Shown in pieces: positions 40,726 through 50,246 of a stretch of DNA of 64,000 bases. This stretch comes from Rhodospirillaceae bacterium (lineage in GTDB: Bacteria > Pseudomonadota > Alphaproteobacteria > Dongiales > Dongiaceae): assembly GCA_016712715.1 (NCBI GenBank), contig JADJQM010000001.1, positions 1,881,001-1,945,000 on the forward strand, written 5' to 3'. The notes beneath the pieces were generated by a model, which was given only the letters and a program-made list of their open reading frames with translations, was not told the DNA's origin and ran no database searches. Numbering within the stretch: the first letter of the stretch is position 1; each line of letters begins with the position of its first letter. Position numbers and translations under genes: made by a program.

Positions 40726-42537
40726 CTACCTGCTGAAGGCAGCGGCAAAGAAATCGGCCGTCTCGGCCAACCAGCGGGCGCGGTTGCCGGCCTTGTAGAT
40801 GCCATGGCCTTCATCGGGGAAGGTCAGCAGCCGGTAGGGTATGTTGCGGGTATCCAGATCCTTGACCGCGGCCTCGGTATTGGTGGGCGAAACATTGCTG
40901 TCGGCAAGACCATGCACGATCAGCAGCTTCCCCTTGATCCGGTCCACGAAATTGCGTGGCGAGGCGTTGAAATAGCGGTCCGGAAACTGTTCCGGCGTCC
41001 CGCCCATCATCTCCTCGCTATAGGCGCGGCCATGGGGCATTTCGGTGTTGTGGTAATCGATGCCGAGTTCATACATGCCGCAGATGGGCGAGGCCGCATC
41101 GACCAGATCGGCAAACCGCGTGATCGCCACCCAGGATGAATAGCCGCCATAAGAAAGGCCGGCGACGCCGATGCTGCCCCGCCGCGCCTTGCCAGCAGCG
41201 ATGAGCGCCTCGATTCCGGCGCGGATATCGTCTTGTTCACGGCCGCCCCAGCCATCCTCCTTGATCAACTCCCGAAAGCGCCGGCCGAAACCGGTCGAGC
41301 CGCGATAGTTGGGGTCGAGCACGGTGAATCCCGCCTGGACCAGGAACTGCAGCACCGGATGCGCCCAATCCTCGCTGTGCCAGGTGGGGCCGCCATGGAC
41401 CCAGACGATGAGGCCGCGGCTCTCACCGACGGGTTCGTAGAGCCAGCCCTGCACTTTCTCGCCATCGCCGGAGACCCAGCGGAAATCCTGGGCGGTGACA
41501 TAGCTGCGCTGTTCCAGTTGAGACGCCAGCAGCACGGCACTGCCGGTCGCGGGATCAAGGCGCAGGAACGCGTGCGGTCCGCTGGAGGTGTAGGTTTCGA
41601 CAATCCAACTGCCGTCCGGGCATTGCTGGAGCGGGAGGATGCTCCGGCCCGCAAGCTCGACCCTGCGCGCCTGATAGGTTTCGAGGTCGAGCAGCCAGGG
41701 CGTCAAGCAACCCTCGACAAACTCCACCAGCATGACCTCGCGTCCGTCATGACCGACCACGATATTTTCGATGCCGCGCTCCGGGTCGTCGATAATCCAC
41801 TCGATCGCGTCGCCGTCGATATCGAGGATGCCGAGCCGCATATGCGTCTCGGTATCCGCCAGCAGCAGGATGCGGCCCTCGTCCAGCCAATACCCATAGG
41901 CGCGCAGGCGGTCGCCGGCGCTGTAGATTTCCCGGTCGCCCGCGCCGTCCCAGTTCACCAGCCAGACCTGTGTGCCCGCCGGGTGAATGTCGCCGCGATG
42001 ATAGAGCACGCGCGTGCCGTCGGGACTGATCTCCGGGCTGCGGTCGACGATGGAATGGGCTCGGACCAGCACGCGGCGCGCGCCTGTGGCGAGGTCCTGG
42101 ACATAGAGCCAGGACCCATCGGTGACCACCCGCTTCTCATAATCATAGTCGGCCGTGTAGAGGAGCGAGTGCCCATCGGGATGCAGCGCGCCGCCAAAGA
42201 CGTAGTGGTCATCCTGAGCCGGCGTCAGCGGCTCAGGATGACCACACGAAGCGAGGTCGAGGCGGAACAGGCGGTCATGTTCATTGCCGCCCTTGCCCTG
42301 CGCCAGGATGAGCGTGCCGCCATCGGCGCTGATGCCGTTGACGAAGAAATGGTCGCTGCCCTCGGTGACGCGACGCGGCGGTGCCGAGCCATCGGTCGGC
42401 GCCACCCAGACATTGGCACTGTCCGTGGGGCCGCTCCAGGACCAGGCCAGCATCCGACCGTCCTTGGAGACATGGGGTGTCCAGCTCACGCCATAGCGCG
42501 ACCAGCTTGCGGCAAGATCGGTGAATTGCTGGATCAT
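40726..42537 (-). CDS. S9 family peptidase (prolyl oligopeptidase-like), second of a tandem pair
   Basis: The 603-residue protein has an N-terminal beta-propeller of about 340 residues and an alpha/beta-hydrolase domain. The nucleophile Ser is in GVAGLSYGGYSSW, with a preceding WVHGGPTWH oxyanion region, D in HGLADSNVSP and the catalytic His in FPDEGHGIY. There is no signal peptide, so it should cleave imported oligopeptides in the cytosol. Its ATG overlaps the stop of the paralogue upstream (ATGA). It is the last gene of the opp operon. Confidence 0.92.
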   Translation of the reverse strand: MIQQFTDLAASWSRYGVSWTPHVSKDGRMLAWSWSGPTDSANVWVAPTDGSAPPRRVTEGSDHFFVNGISADGGTLILAQGKGGNEHDRLFRLDLASCGHPEPLTPAQDDHYVFGGALHPDGHSLLYTADYDYEKRVVTDGSWLYVQDLATGARRVLVRAHSIVDRSPEISPDGTRVLYHRGDIHPAGTQVWLVNWDGAGDREIYSAGDRLRAYGYWLDEGRILLLADTETHMRLGILDIDGDAIEWIIDDPERGIENIVVGHDGREVMLVEFVEGCLTPWLLDLETYQARRVELAGRSILPLQQCPDGSWIVETYTSSGPHAFLRLDPATGSAVLLASQLEQRSYVTAQDFRWVSGDGEKVQGWLYEPVGESRGLIVWVHGGPTWHSEDWAHPVLQFLVQAGFTVLDPNYRGSTGFGRRFRELIKEDGWGGREQDDIRAGIEALIAAGKARRGSIGVAGLSYGGYSSWVAITRFADLVDAASPICGMYELGIDYHNTEMPHGRAYSEEMMGGTPEQFPDRYFNASPRNFVDRIKGKLLIVHGLADSNVSPTNTEAAVKDLDTRNIPYRLLTFPDEGHGIYKAGNRARWLAETADFFAAAFSR

Positions 42538-44381
42538 GATGCGGCGAAGGCCCGCGCGAAGAAATCGGCGATGCGGCGATAGAGGATGCGCTGATTCGCC
42601 GGCCGGCCGATGCCATGGCCCTCATCGTCGAAGGTCAGCAGCTCATAATCGATGCCGGCGGCCTTCAGCCGCGAAATCACGTCGGTCACGTTCTGCGGCG
42701 TCACGTTGGGATCGTTGTCGCCCTGGATGATCAGCAGCTTGCCCTTGATGTTGCCGACGAAATGGATGGGCGAGCGTTCCCGGTAACGCGCCGGCGCCTG
42801 TTGCGGCGAGCCACCCATCATCTCCTCGGAATAAGGCCGGAGATCCGGGCGCGTGGTTTCGTAGTCGACCACGAGATCGGTCATGCCGCAGATGGGTGCC
42901 GCGGCGGCGATGATGTCGGTCGGGAAATGCGTGATCGCCCACCAGGAGGAATAGCCGCCATAGGATGTGCCGGTGATGCCGATCCGGCCGCGCGTCGCGA
43001 TGCCGTCGCGGATCAGTTCCTCGGCGCCGGCGCGGATATCCGCCTGTTCCAGCCCGCCCCAGCCCTGTTGCTTGATCGCCTCCTCATAGGCAAGGCCGAA
43101 ACCGGTGGAGCCGCGATAGTTCGGCGTCAGCACATGGAAGCCGCAGGCGACGTAATACTGGATCTCGACATCGAACTCGTCTTCGTCGTGATGGGTGGGG
43201 CCACCATGGACCAGCAGGATCGTGCCGCGCGGTTGTCTTGCGCGGTAGAGCCAACCCTGGATGTCGAGCCCGTCCACTGATTTCCAACGATAATCCTCGG
43301 CTGCCGCCAGGTCCGACGCGGCGATACCGGGCCGGGTCGGATGCTCGGCCAAGACACCCGCCACGGCATAGGGTGCCGTTTTCTCCAGCCGCACCAGCCG
43401 GGTCGGAAACTGTGCTGCATAATGCCAGGCGATCCAGTGACCGTCGGCGGTCATGCCGATGGGATCGAAGGTGCCGGCACCGGGCCTGAAGGGCTGCTCC
43501 ACGCGCGACGCCGGATCGAGCAGCGAGATGATGGCCCGGGCGTCGCGTACTTCCTCGATGATGAGGTGGTCGGTGCGGCGCAGCCAGACGGCGTCCTCGA
43601 TATTGCGGGTCGGATCGTCGAGCAGCCAGTCGATGCGGCCATCCTCCAGGTGATAGAGGCCGATGCGGCGATGCGTTGTGCCCTCCGCCGCCAGCACGAT
43701 GCGCTTTCCGTCCGGCGTCCAGGCGCCGTCGACCTTGGCCTTGTCGCCGACATTGACGATCTCGCGATCGCCGCTGCCATCCACCGAGGCGAGCCAGAGC
43801 TGGCAGCCGGAGGGATCGCGATCCTTGCGTTCGTAAAGCACATGCTTGTCATCAGGCGAGACGGCAGGCCACATGAAGGCAGCCTTCTCGGGCCGCGCCA
43901 GCACGCGCTTCGTGCCGGTCTCGATATCGTGGCGATAGACCAAAGCCGGCTCGATCTCCTCGCAGGTCTCGGGATCGACATTGGCGGCATAGACCAGATG
44001 CCGATTGTCGGCCAGCAACTGGCCACCATGGATGTAATAGTCGGGCTCCTCCGGCGTCAGGCGCCGGGCGGGCCTCCCGTCGAGAAAGACCTGCAGCAAA
44101 CTGGTGCGCTCATCGCCGCCGCTCGACTGGCCGACGATGACCGAGCGGCTGTCCCGCGCCCAGATGAGATCGTCGCAATCGCGGCCGTCATCGACGAGGC
44201 AACGCGGCGCAAGGCTGCCATCGGCCGGCTGCCACCAGAGCTGCGTCGTGGGGCCGAGCTTCGACCAGATCCAGGCAAGCTGGGTCCCGTCCGGCGAGAG
44301 GCCAGCGGTGTAGATGGTCGGCAGATCCAGCAGCCGGTCCAGGAACGGATCGAAAGCGGCGAGGTCGAAAGGTTTGCTCAT
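42534..44381 (-). CDS. S9 family peptidase (prolyl oligopeptidase-like), first of a tandem pair
   Basis: The 615-residue paralogue has the same order of domains: propeller, then hydrolase with GITGTSYGGYSSW (nucleophile Ser), LVHGGPTHHDED, D in GDNDPNVTP and His in FDDEGHGIG. The duplicates are clearly similar yet differ throughout, suggesting different peptide preference. The ATG at 44381 begins two bases after the oppF stop; a TTG at 44387 is an alternative. Both peptidases are therefore made with the peptide importer. Confidence 0.92.
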   Translation of the reverse strand: MSKPFDLAAFDPFLDRLLDLPTIYTAGLSPDGTQLAWIWSKLGPTTQLWWQPADGSLAPRCLVDDGRDCDDLIWARDSRSVIVGQSSGGDERTSLLQVFLDGRPARRLTPEEPDYYIHGGQLLADNRHLVYAANVDPETCEEIEPALVYRHDIETGTKRVLARPEKAAFMWPAVSPDDKHVLYERKDRDPSGCQLWLASVDGSGDREIVNVGDKAKVDGAWTPDGKRIVLAAEGTTHRRIGLYHLEDGRIDWLLDDPTRNIEDAVWLRRTDHLIIEEVRDARAIISLLDPASRVEQPFRPGAGTFDPIGMTADGHWIAWHYAAQFPTRLVRLEKTAPYAVAGVLAEHPTRPGIAASDLAAAEDYRWKSVDGLDIQGWLYRARQPRGTILLVHGGPTHHDEDEFDVEIQYYVACGFHVLTPNYRGSTGFGLAYEEAIKQQGWGGLEQADIRAGAEELIRDGIATRGRIGITGTSYGGYSSWWAITHFPTDIIAAAAPICGMTDLVVDYETTRPDLRPYSEEMMGGSPQQAPARYRERSPIHFVGNIKGKLLIIQGDNDPNVTPQNVTDVISRLKAAGIDYELLTFDDEGHGIGRPANQRILYRRIADFFARAFAAS

Positions 44382-44383
44382 GG

Positions 44384-45373
44384 TCAATCTTGCAATTTGA
44401 TGTGATGGCAGGCGGCGAGATGGTTCTTACCATAGCTCACCAGCGGTGGCTCGACCTGCCCGCAGATCTCGGTCGCCCTCGGGCAGCGCGACTTAAAGCG
44501 GCAGCCGGGCGGCGGGTTGATCGGCGACGGCAGATCGCCTTCCAGCAGCAGGCGCTCCCTGCCCCGCTCCGTGCGCGGGTCGGCGATCGGCACGGCGGAA
44601 ATGAGCGCCTCGGTATAGGGATGAAGAGGTCTTGCGTAAAGATCGTCCCGGTCGGCGATTTCCATCACCTTGCCGAGATAGAGCACCATCACGCGGTGGC
44701 TGATATGGCGCACGACCGCGAGATTGTGCGAGATGAACAGGAGCGATAGACCGAGATCGCGCTGGATCTGCATCAGCAGATTGATGATCTGCGCCTGGAT
44801 CGAGACGTCGAGGGCCGAGACCGGCTCGTCGCAGACGATGAGCTTGGGCTTCAAAATGATGGCGCGGGCGATGCCGATGCGCTGGCACTGGCCGCCGGAA
44901 AATTCATGCGGGAAACGATTGGCCATGGCGGGAGCGAGGCCCACCTGCAGCATGGTTTCCAGCACACGTTCGCGTACCTGCTTGCGGCTCAGCTCCGGAT
45001 GGAAGATGCCCAGGGGCTTGCCGATGATGGTCTCGACCGACATGCGCGGGTCGAGCGAGGCCAGCGGATCCTGGAAGATGATCTGCATGTGGCGCCGCGC
45101 CTCGCGCAAGGGTCCGGCGCCAAGCCCCAGCAGATCCTGCCCCATCCACAGCACATGGCCGTCCGTGGGCTCGATGAGGCGCAGGATGGCGCGGCCGAGC
45201 GTGGTCTTGCCGCAACCGGATTCACCGACGATGCCCAGCGTCTCGCCGGCCCTGAGGTCGAGGGAGACACCGTCGACCGCGCGCACCGGCGCACCTTGCC
45301 CGCCGAAGAGATGCGCCGCGCGCATCGGAAAATGGACCTTGAGGTCGTCAACCTTGAGCAGGGTCTCGCTCAT
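44384..45373 (-). CDS. oppF: Oligopeptide ABC transporter ATP-binding protein (OppF-like)
   Basis: The 329-residue ATPase has Walker A GESGCGKTT, Q-loop IFQDPLASLDPR, signature FSGGQCQRIGIARAI, Walker B LIVCDEPVSALD and the C-terminal oligopeptide/dipeptide extension with conserved cysteines (GCRFKSRCPRATEICG), which in this family can hold an Fe-S cluster. It works as a heterodimer with OppD, whose stop overlaps this start by four bases. Confidence 0.93.
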   Translation of the reverse strand: MSETLLKVDDLKVHFPMRAAHLFGGQGAPVRAVDGVSLDLRAGETLGIVGESGCGKTTLGRAILRLIEPTDGHVLWMGQDLLGLGAGPLREARRHMQIIFQDPLASLDPRMSVETIIGKPLGIFHPELSRKQVRERVLETMLQVGLAPAMANRFPHEFSGGQCQRIGIARAIILKPKLIVCDEPVSALDVSIQAQIINLLMQIQRDLGLSLLFISHNLAVVRHISHRVMVLYLGKVMEIADRDDLYARPLHPYTEALISAVPIADPRTERGRERLLLEGDLPSPINPPPGCRFKSRCPRATEICGQVEPPLVSYGKNHLAACHHIKLQD

Positions 45374-46371
45374 GACCGCACCGCGCGCATATGGCAGGCG
45401 AGGCGGTGGCCGCTGGGTCCGGTCACGAGGGGCGGCATCTCCACCGCACAGATGTCAGCCTTCAAGGCGCAGCGCGGCGCAAACGGGCAGCCGGGCAAAT
45501 CCCCCATCGCCGCGCGCGGCTGGCCGGGGATGGTGACCAACTCGCCATGGGTCGCCGCATCCAGCCTAGGTGTCGCCGCGAGCAGCCCTCCGGTATAGGG
45601 ATGGCGCGCGTCATGGAATATGTCATCGACCGCCCCCTCTTCCATGATGCGGCCGCCATAGAGCACGATCACCCGATCGCAGAGGCGCGCGATGACGCCG
45701 AGATCATGCGTCACGATGGCGACCGAGGTGCCGAGATCGCGCCCAAGCTCGGCGATGAGTTCCAGTATCTGTGCCTGCACCGTGACGTCGAGCGCCGTGG
45801 TGGGTTCGTCAGCCAGCAGCAAAGCCGGCCGGCACAGCAGCGCCATGGCGATCATCACCCGCTGGCGCATGCCGCCGGAGAATTCATGGGGATAGAGGCC
45901 GATGCGGCGCCGCGCATCCGGAATGCGCACGCGGTCCAGCATCGCAATGGCAGTGTTCAACGCCTGCGCTTCCGACATCCCCTGATGAGTGGTCAGCACC
46001 TCGGTCAATTGCTGGCTCACCCGCATATAGGGGTTGAGCGAGGTCATCGGGTCCTGGAAGATCATCGACAGGGCGGAACCGCGGATGTCGTCCAACTCAT
46101 CCGCCGGCCGGTTGAGAAGCTCCGTGCCGCGGAAGCGTACGCTGCCAGTCGAGCGGCCGTTGCCGGCGAGCAGGCCCATGATCGAGAGCAGGATCTGGCT
46201 CTTACCAGAACCGGATTCGCCGACGATGCCGACAATCTCGCCCGGCTTGATGCTGAATGCCACCTTATCGACCGCCGTCACCCAGCCTTGCGGCAGCTTA
46301 AAGCGCACGGTGAGACCGTCCACCGCAAGCAGCGGCGTGGCCTTCCCGGCGTTCATCGCCTCAACGCTCAT
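45370..46371 (-). CDS. oppD: Oligopeptide ABC transporter ATP-binding protein (OppD-like)
   Basis: The ATPase of about 333 residues has Walker A GESGSGKSQ, Q-loop MIFQDPMTSLNPYM, signature FSGGMRQRVMIAMAL, Walker B LLLADEPTTALD and a C-terminal CPFAPRCALKADIC extension. The chosen ATG at 46371 overlaps oppC by 11 bases; the ATG at 46356 (MNAGKATP) is a possible alternative. It partners OppF in powering peptide import. Confidence 0.92.
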   Translation of the reverse strand: MSVEAMNAGKATPLLAVDGLTVRFKLPQGWVTAVDKVAFSIKPGEIVGIVGESGSGKSQILLSIMGLLAGNGRSTGSVRFRGTELLNRPADELDDIRGSALSMIFQDPMTSLNPYMRVSQQLTEVLTTHQGMSEAQALNTAIAMLDRVRIPDARRRIGLYPHEFSGGMRQRVMIAMALLCRPALLLADEPTTALDVTVQAQILELIAELGRDLGTSVAIVTHDLGVIARLCDRVIVLYGGRIMEEGAVDDIFHDARHPYTGGLLAATPRLDAATHGELVTIPGQPRAAMGDLPGCPFAPRCALKADICAVEMPPLVTGPSGHRLACHMRAVRS

Positions 46372-47299
46372 TGGGATCGAAGGCATCGCGCAATCCGTCG
46401 GTGATGTAATTGAGGCAGAACAAGGTGAGCGCCAGGAACCCACCCGGCAGCAGCAATAAGCGGGCGTCGGTTTCCAGCTCCCGGGCACCGTCGGAAATCA
46501 ATGTGCCCCAGCTTGCCGCCGGCGCCTGGACGCCAATACCGAGGAAGGAGAGGAAGCTTTCTGTGAGGATCGCCTCCAGCACCAGCAGGCTGGAATAGAC
46601 GATCACCACGTTGACGGAATTCGGCGCCACATGCTGCAAGATGATTTGCCAGCTGGTCATGCCACCGGCCCGCGCCGCCTCGACGAATTCGCGGTTCCTG
46701 AGGCTCACCGCCTGGCCCCGCGCTATGACGGCCGGCGTCAGCCACAGGGTGATGACAACGGCGATGAAAAGAGAGAGGTTCTTTGCGGTAAGCCACCCGC
46801 CTAGCCAGGCGTCGAGCCACCCACCCAGCCAATCGCTCAGGCTGACATTGATCATGATCACCAGGAACATGAACGGGACGCTGAGGAGAATATCGACGAA
46901 ACGCATCATGAGATCGTCGATCCGGCCGCCGAGATAGCCGGCGGTGGCACCGTAGACCACGCTGATGAGGACCGAAATGAGGGCGCCGAAGAAGCCCAGT
47001 GCCAGCGACACCTGGCCGCCCTCCAGCACGCGCAGCAGCAGATCGCGGCCGAGATCGTCGGTGCCAAAGGGATGGAGCGAGAACAGATTGACCGGCGCCG
47101 AGAGATTCTCGAAATCGGCATCCTCGGCCGTGAAGGGCATGAGATGCGGCACGACGAAACAGGCAAATATGACCAAGGCGAGGATAAAGAAACTCACCAC
47201 TGCGAGGCGATTCTGGCTGAAGCGATGCAGCGAGGCGCGGAAGGGCGAGAGGCCCTGGACCGGGGTTGGCGCCGTGGCGATGTCCGCTACGTCACTCAT
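46361..47299 (-). CDS. oppC: Oligopeptide ABC transporter permease (OppC-like)
   Basis: The 312-residue permease has the OppC N-terminal extension before its first helix (FRASLHRFSQNRLAVVSFFILALV), about six helices and the EAA loop (EFVEAARAGGMTSWQIILQHV). A short repetitive GGWLDAWLGGWLTAKN segment lies between helices, longer than usual. It forms the peptide channel with OppB, whose stop overlaps this start by eight bases. Confidence 0.93.
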   Translation of the reverse strand: MSDVADIATAPTPVQGLSPFRASLHRFSQNRLAVVSFFILALVIFACFVVPHLMPFTAEDADFENLSAPVNLFSLHPFGTDDLGRDLLLRVLEGGQVSLALGFFGALISVLISVVYGATAGYLGGRIDDLMMRFVDILLSVPFMFLVIMINVSLSDWLGGWLDAWLGGWLTAKNLSLFIAVVITLWLTPAVIARGQAVSLRNREFVEAARAGGMTSWQIILQHVAPNSVNVVIVYSSLLVLEAILTESFLSFLGIGVQAPAASWGTLISDGARELETDARLLLLPGGFLALTLFCLNYITDGLRDAFDPNER

Positions 47300-48212
47300 A
47301 GCTCACCTTGGGGTCGAGCCAGCTGCGCACCAGATCGGTCAGCAGATTGGCGCCGATCACGATGGCGCCGTAGAATATGGTGACGCCCATGACCAGCGGA
47401 TAGTCGCGGCCCGTGGCGCCTTCGACGAAATAGCGGCCGATGCCGGGGATCTGGAAGATCTGCTCGATGACGATCGAGCCGGTGATGGTGATGGCGGTCG
47501 CCGGGCCGAGATAGGCCACCACCGGCATGATGGCACCGCGCAGCGCGTGGCGGATGATGGTGCGGCGGGCGCCGATGCCCTTGGCGCGTGCCGTGCGCAC
47601 ATAATTGCTGCGCATCGTCTCGATCATGCTGGCCCGCATCAGGCGCGAGACATAGGCGATGCCCGGCAGCGACAGCGTGATGATGGGCAGGATCTTGAAC
47701 GGCCAGCTCCCGTCCCAGCCGGCGATCGGCAGCCAGCGCAATTCCAGGCCCAGGGTCAATTGCAGGACCGGGCCGATGACGAAGATCGGAATGGCAAGCC
47801 CGACCATGGCAAGGGCGCCGGCCGCGTAATCGATTGACGTGTTGCGGCGGAGTGCCCCGGCGATGCCGAGAGCAAGGCCGATGAGAGTCGAGACGATCAT
47901 CGCCCAGATACCGACTTCGAGCGATGTAGGCAGGCCGATCGCAATCAGTTCGGAGACATTGTAGTCGCGGTATTTCATCGAGGGGCCGAAATCGAAATGC
48001 AGCACACCCCAGACCCAGCGGCCGAACTGCATCCAGAGCGGTTCATCGAGATGGAAGGCACGCTCGACATTGGCGCGGATTTCGTCGGGCACGCGGCGAT
48101 TGCCGGAGAAAGGTCCGCCCGGCGCCACGCGCATCATGAAGAAGCTGATCACCGCAAGGGCGATCAGCGTCGGCAATGCCCCGAGGATGCGGCGGATGGC
48201 ATAAGCGAACAT
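47292..48212 (-). CDS. oppB: Oligopeptide ABC transporter permease (OppB-like)
   Basis: The 306-residue permease starts FAYAIRRILGALPTLIALAV after Met, typical of OppB/DppB, has six helices and the loop NYVRTARAKGIGARRTIIRHAL. It begins 73 bases after the binding-protein stop, with a hairpin in the gap. Confidence 0.94.
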   Translation of the reverse strand: MFAYAIRRILGALPTLIALAVISFFMMRVAPGGPFSGNRRVPDEIRANVERAFHLDEPLWMQFGRWVWGVLHFDFGPSMKYRDYNVSELIAIGLPTSLEVGIWAMIVSTLIGLALGIAGALRRNTSIDYAAGALAMVGLAIPIFVIGPVLQLTLGLELRWLPIAGWDGSWPFKILPIITLSLPGIAYVSRLMRASMIETMRSNYVRTARAKGIGARRTIIRHALRGAIMPVVAYLGPATAITITGSIVIEQIFQIPGIGRYFVEGATGRDYPLVMGVTIFYGAIVIGANLLTDLVRSWLDPKVSYE

Positions 48213-48249
48213 CAGTCTGGCTTCTGGCTGGCTGAGCGGTGCTGAGACA

Positions 48250-48279
48250 AAGGGGCGGCGCCGCGAAGCACCGCCCCTT
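48250..48279 (-). promoter_or_regulatory. Stem-loop between oppA-like and oppB-like genes
   Basis: AAGGGGCGG pairs with CCGCCCCTT around a 12-base loop. There is little T-run on the minus strand, so it more likely stabilises the oppA message or attenuates transcription than ends it. The other importer operon in the window has a hairpin at the same place. Confidence 0.65.
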
Positions 48280-48285
48280 CAAGCC

Positions 48286-50004
48286 TTACGGTGCCACGGA
48301 CATGAAGCGTGTCGGGTGCACGTCCGCCGGATTGTCGACCCAGCCCTGCAGCTTCTTGGCAATGAGATGCCGGTTGGGGCTGGAAGCGATGGGTGCCGTC
48401 AGATAATAGTCGAGCAGCGCCTTCTCCGCCTCGGCCAGCACCTTCCAGCGTTCGGCCTGGTCGGTGATTGGCATGGCCTTGTCGAAGGCCGCCTCGAATT
48501 CCGGGCTCTTCCAGCCATAGCCGACATCGGCGCGCGGATCCATGTAGGCCAGATAGGTTTCCGGCCCCGGGAAGTCGCCGATGAGATTGTCGTTGAAGAC
48601 ATCCCAACCGCCGCTGTTGAAGGCGGCAAGCCAGCCGTCGCGATCCTGGGCATTGACCTTGGCATCGACGCCCAGCACCTGCTTCCACATCACGGCAATG
48701 GTTTCCGCCTGCTTCTTGTAGGCGTCATTATTGCTGGATTCGATGGTGAGCGAGACCGGCTTGTCGGGACCGAATCCGGCTTCGGCATAAAGCGCCTTGG
48801 CCTTGGCGATGCGGTCTTCCTTGCTCATCGTCGCCTCGGCAACCTGCGGCGCCGGATAGCCGGGGATCGGCACGACATAGCCGTAATTGACGACATAGCC
48901 GCCCTTCACCACCTTGTTGACCAGCGTGTCGCGGTCGATCGCCATGCTGAGCGCCTGGCGCAGCTTGATATTGTCGAAGGGCGGTTTCGAGATGTTGAAG
49001 CTCATGTAATTGGTCTCGGTCGAGGCCGAGATATGCACCTGATCGCCGAATTCTTCCTTCAACGGGTCGATCTGGGCGGTGGGGATGTCGGCCGTGGTAT
49101 CAAGCTCGCCGGCACGCCACAGTTTCACGGCCGTGCTGTCATCCTCGGTCACCCGGTAGACGACCTTGTCGATCTTCACATTGGCGGCGTCCCAGTAGGC
49201 CGGATTCTTGCCCAGGGTGACCTGACTCTGCGGGACGTTCTCCGTGAGCGTATAGGCGCCGTTGCTGACGATGTTGCCCGGCTTGATGAAATCCTTGCCG
49301 AACTTCTCGAGGCTCGGCTTATGCAGCGGCGGCGCATAGAACGAGCCCAGCACGAAGAGCGTGTGCGGCGCGGGGGCATCGAGCTTCAGGACCACTGTGC
49401 GTTCATCGGGCGCCGAGATGCCGACGCTGGCCGGGTCCTTGCTCTTGCCATCGACCAGACCCTGGGCACCGGCCACGCGAATGGTCGAGGTGAAGATATA
49501 GGCCTTGTCCGAGGCGGTCTCCGGCGAGATGGTGCGGATGATGCCGTCGACGAAATCCTGGGCCGTCAGCTTGTCGCCGTTCGACCACGTCAATCCGTCG
49601 CGCAGATGGAAGGTATAGGTGAGCCCGTCATCGCTGATGTCCCATTTTTCGGCAGCACCCGGAATGACCGCGCCGCCCGCGTCATTGGCGACGAGACCCT
49701 CATAGAGATCGTCGAGTACCCAGCCTTCCCAGGCCAGGAAATTGATATGCGGGTCAAGCGTGCCGATAGTTGCGCCGATGCCACGATTGAGCACGGTACC
49801 CTCTGAGACCTTCGATGTGGTAGCCGGAACGGCAGAGGCTGTCTGGGTCTCATTGGTGGTCGACGGCGCGGTTTCAGCCACGTTGCTTGCGGTTGGAGCA
49901 GCCTGCTCCGCCGCCGCTTGCTCGTTCTTCTTCTCTTCGCCGCAAGCGCCAAGCAATAGAAGGACGGTGGTACTCGCAACGAAGGCGAACTTCCGTAACA
50001 ACAT
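48286..50004 (-). CDS. oppA: Peptide ABC transporter substrate-binding lipoprotein (OppA-like)
   Basis: The 572-residue protein has a lipoprotein signal ending LLLLGAC (Cys near residue 21), then a low-complexity Ala/Glu/Thr linker of about 45 residues, then a family 5 binding domain (GTLDPHINFLAWEGWVLDDLYEGL, YTFHLRDGLTWSNGD, QALSMAIDRDTLVNKVV). It captures peptides in the periplasm. The ATG at 50004 has GGGAG nine bases upstream; an ATG at 50013 is too close to that site. It opens the seven-gene opp/peptidase operon. Confidence 0.93.
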   Translation of the reverse strand: MLLRKFAFVASTTVLLLLGACGEEKKNEQAAAEQAAPTASNVAETAPSTTNETQTASAVPATTSKVSEGTVLNRGIGATIGTLDPHINFLAWEGWVLDDLYEGLVANDAGGAVIPGAAEKWDISDDGLTYTFHLRDGLTWSNGDKLTAQDFVDGIIRTISPETASDKAYIFTSTIRVAGAQGLVDGKSKDPASVGISAPDERTVVLKLDAPAPHTLFVLGSFYAPPLHKPSLEKFGKDFIKPGNIVSNGAYTLTENVPQSQVTLGKNPAYWDAANVKIDKVVYRVTEDDSTAVKLWRAGELDTTADIPTAQIDPLKEEFGDQVHISASTETNYMSFNISKPPFDNIKLRQALSMAIDRDTLVNKVVKGGYVVNYGYVVPIPGYPAPQVAEATMSKEDRIAKAKALYAEAGFGPDKPVSLTIESSNNDAYKKQAETIAVMWKQVLGVDAKVNAQDRDGWLAAFNSGGWDVFNDNLIGDFPGPETYLAYMDPRADVGYGWKSPEFEAAFDKAMPITDQAERWKVLAEAEKALLDYYLTAPIASSPNRHLIAKKLQGWVDNPADVHPTRFMSVAP

Positions 50005-50158
50005 GACCTGCATCTCCCACTTGTTTCATTTCCCTGCCGTCAATCACCGGCCGGTTGTTCCGGCCTGGTCGGTCGCGAGGATAGCCCCGCTCGCCCCTTG
50101 CGCACAAATGCGATAGAACGAGTCGCGCAGCATTCATGTTGCGACGCGACATCCTTTC

Positions 50159-50184
50159 ATCCATAGCTGTATACAGCTATGGAT
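50159..50184. promoter_or_regulatory. 26-bp perfect palindrome, candidate GntR-type operator
   Basis: ATCCATAGCTGTA is followed directly by its reverse complement, with TGTATACA at the centre. TGTATACA-centred palindromes are typical of FCD/GntR regulators. It lies between the divergent opp operon and the aminotransferase gene, 63 bases before the latter, so it may control both. No regulator gene is adjacent. Confidence 0.65.
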
Positions 50185-50246
50185 TTCACTCTAATCGACG
50201 CACTGGGGGTGCTGTCAAGCAGCGCCGCCGCAAACCGAGGCCGATC

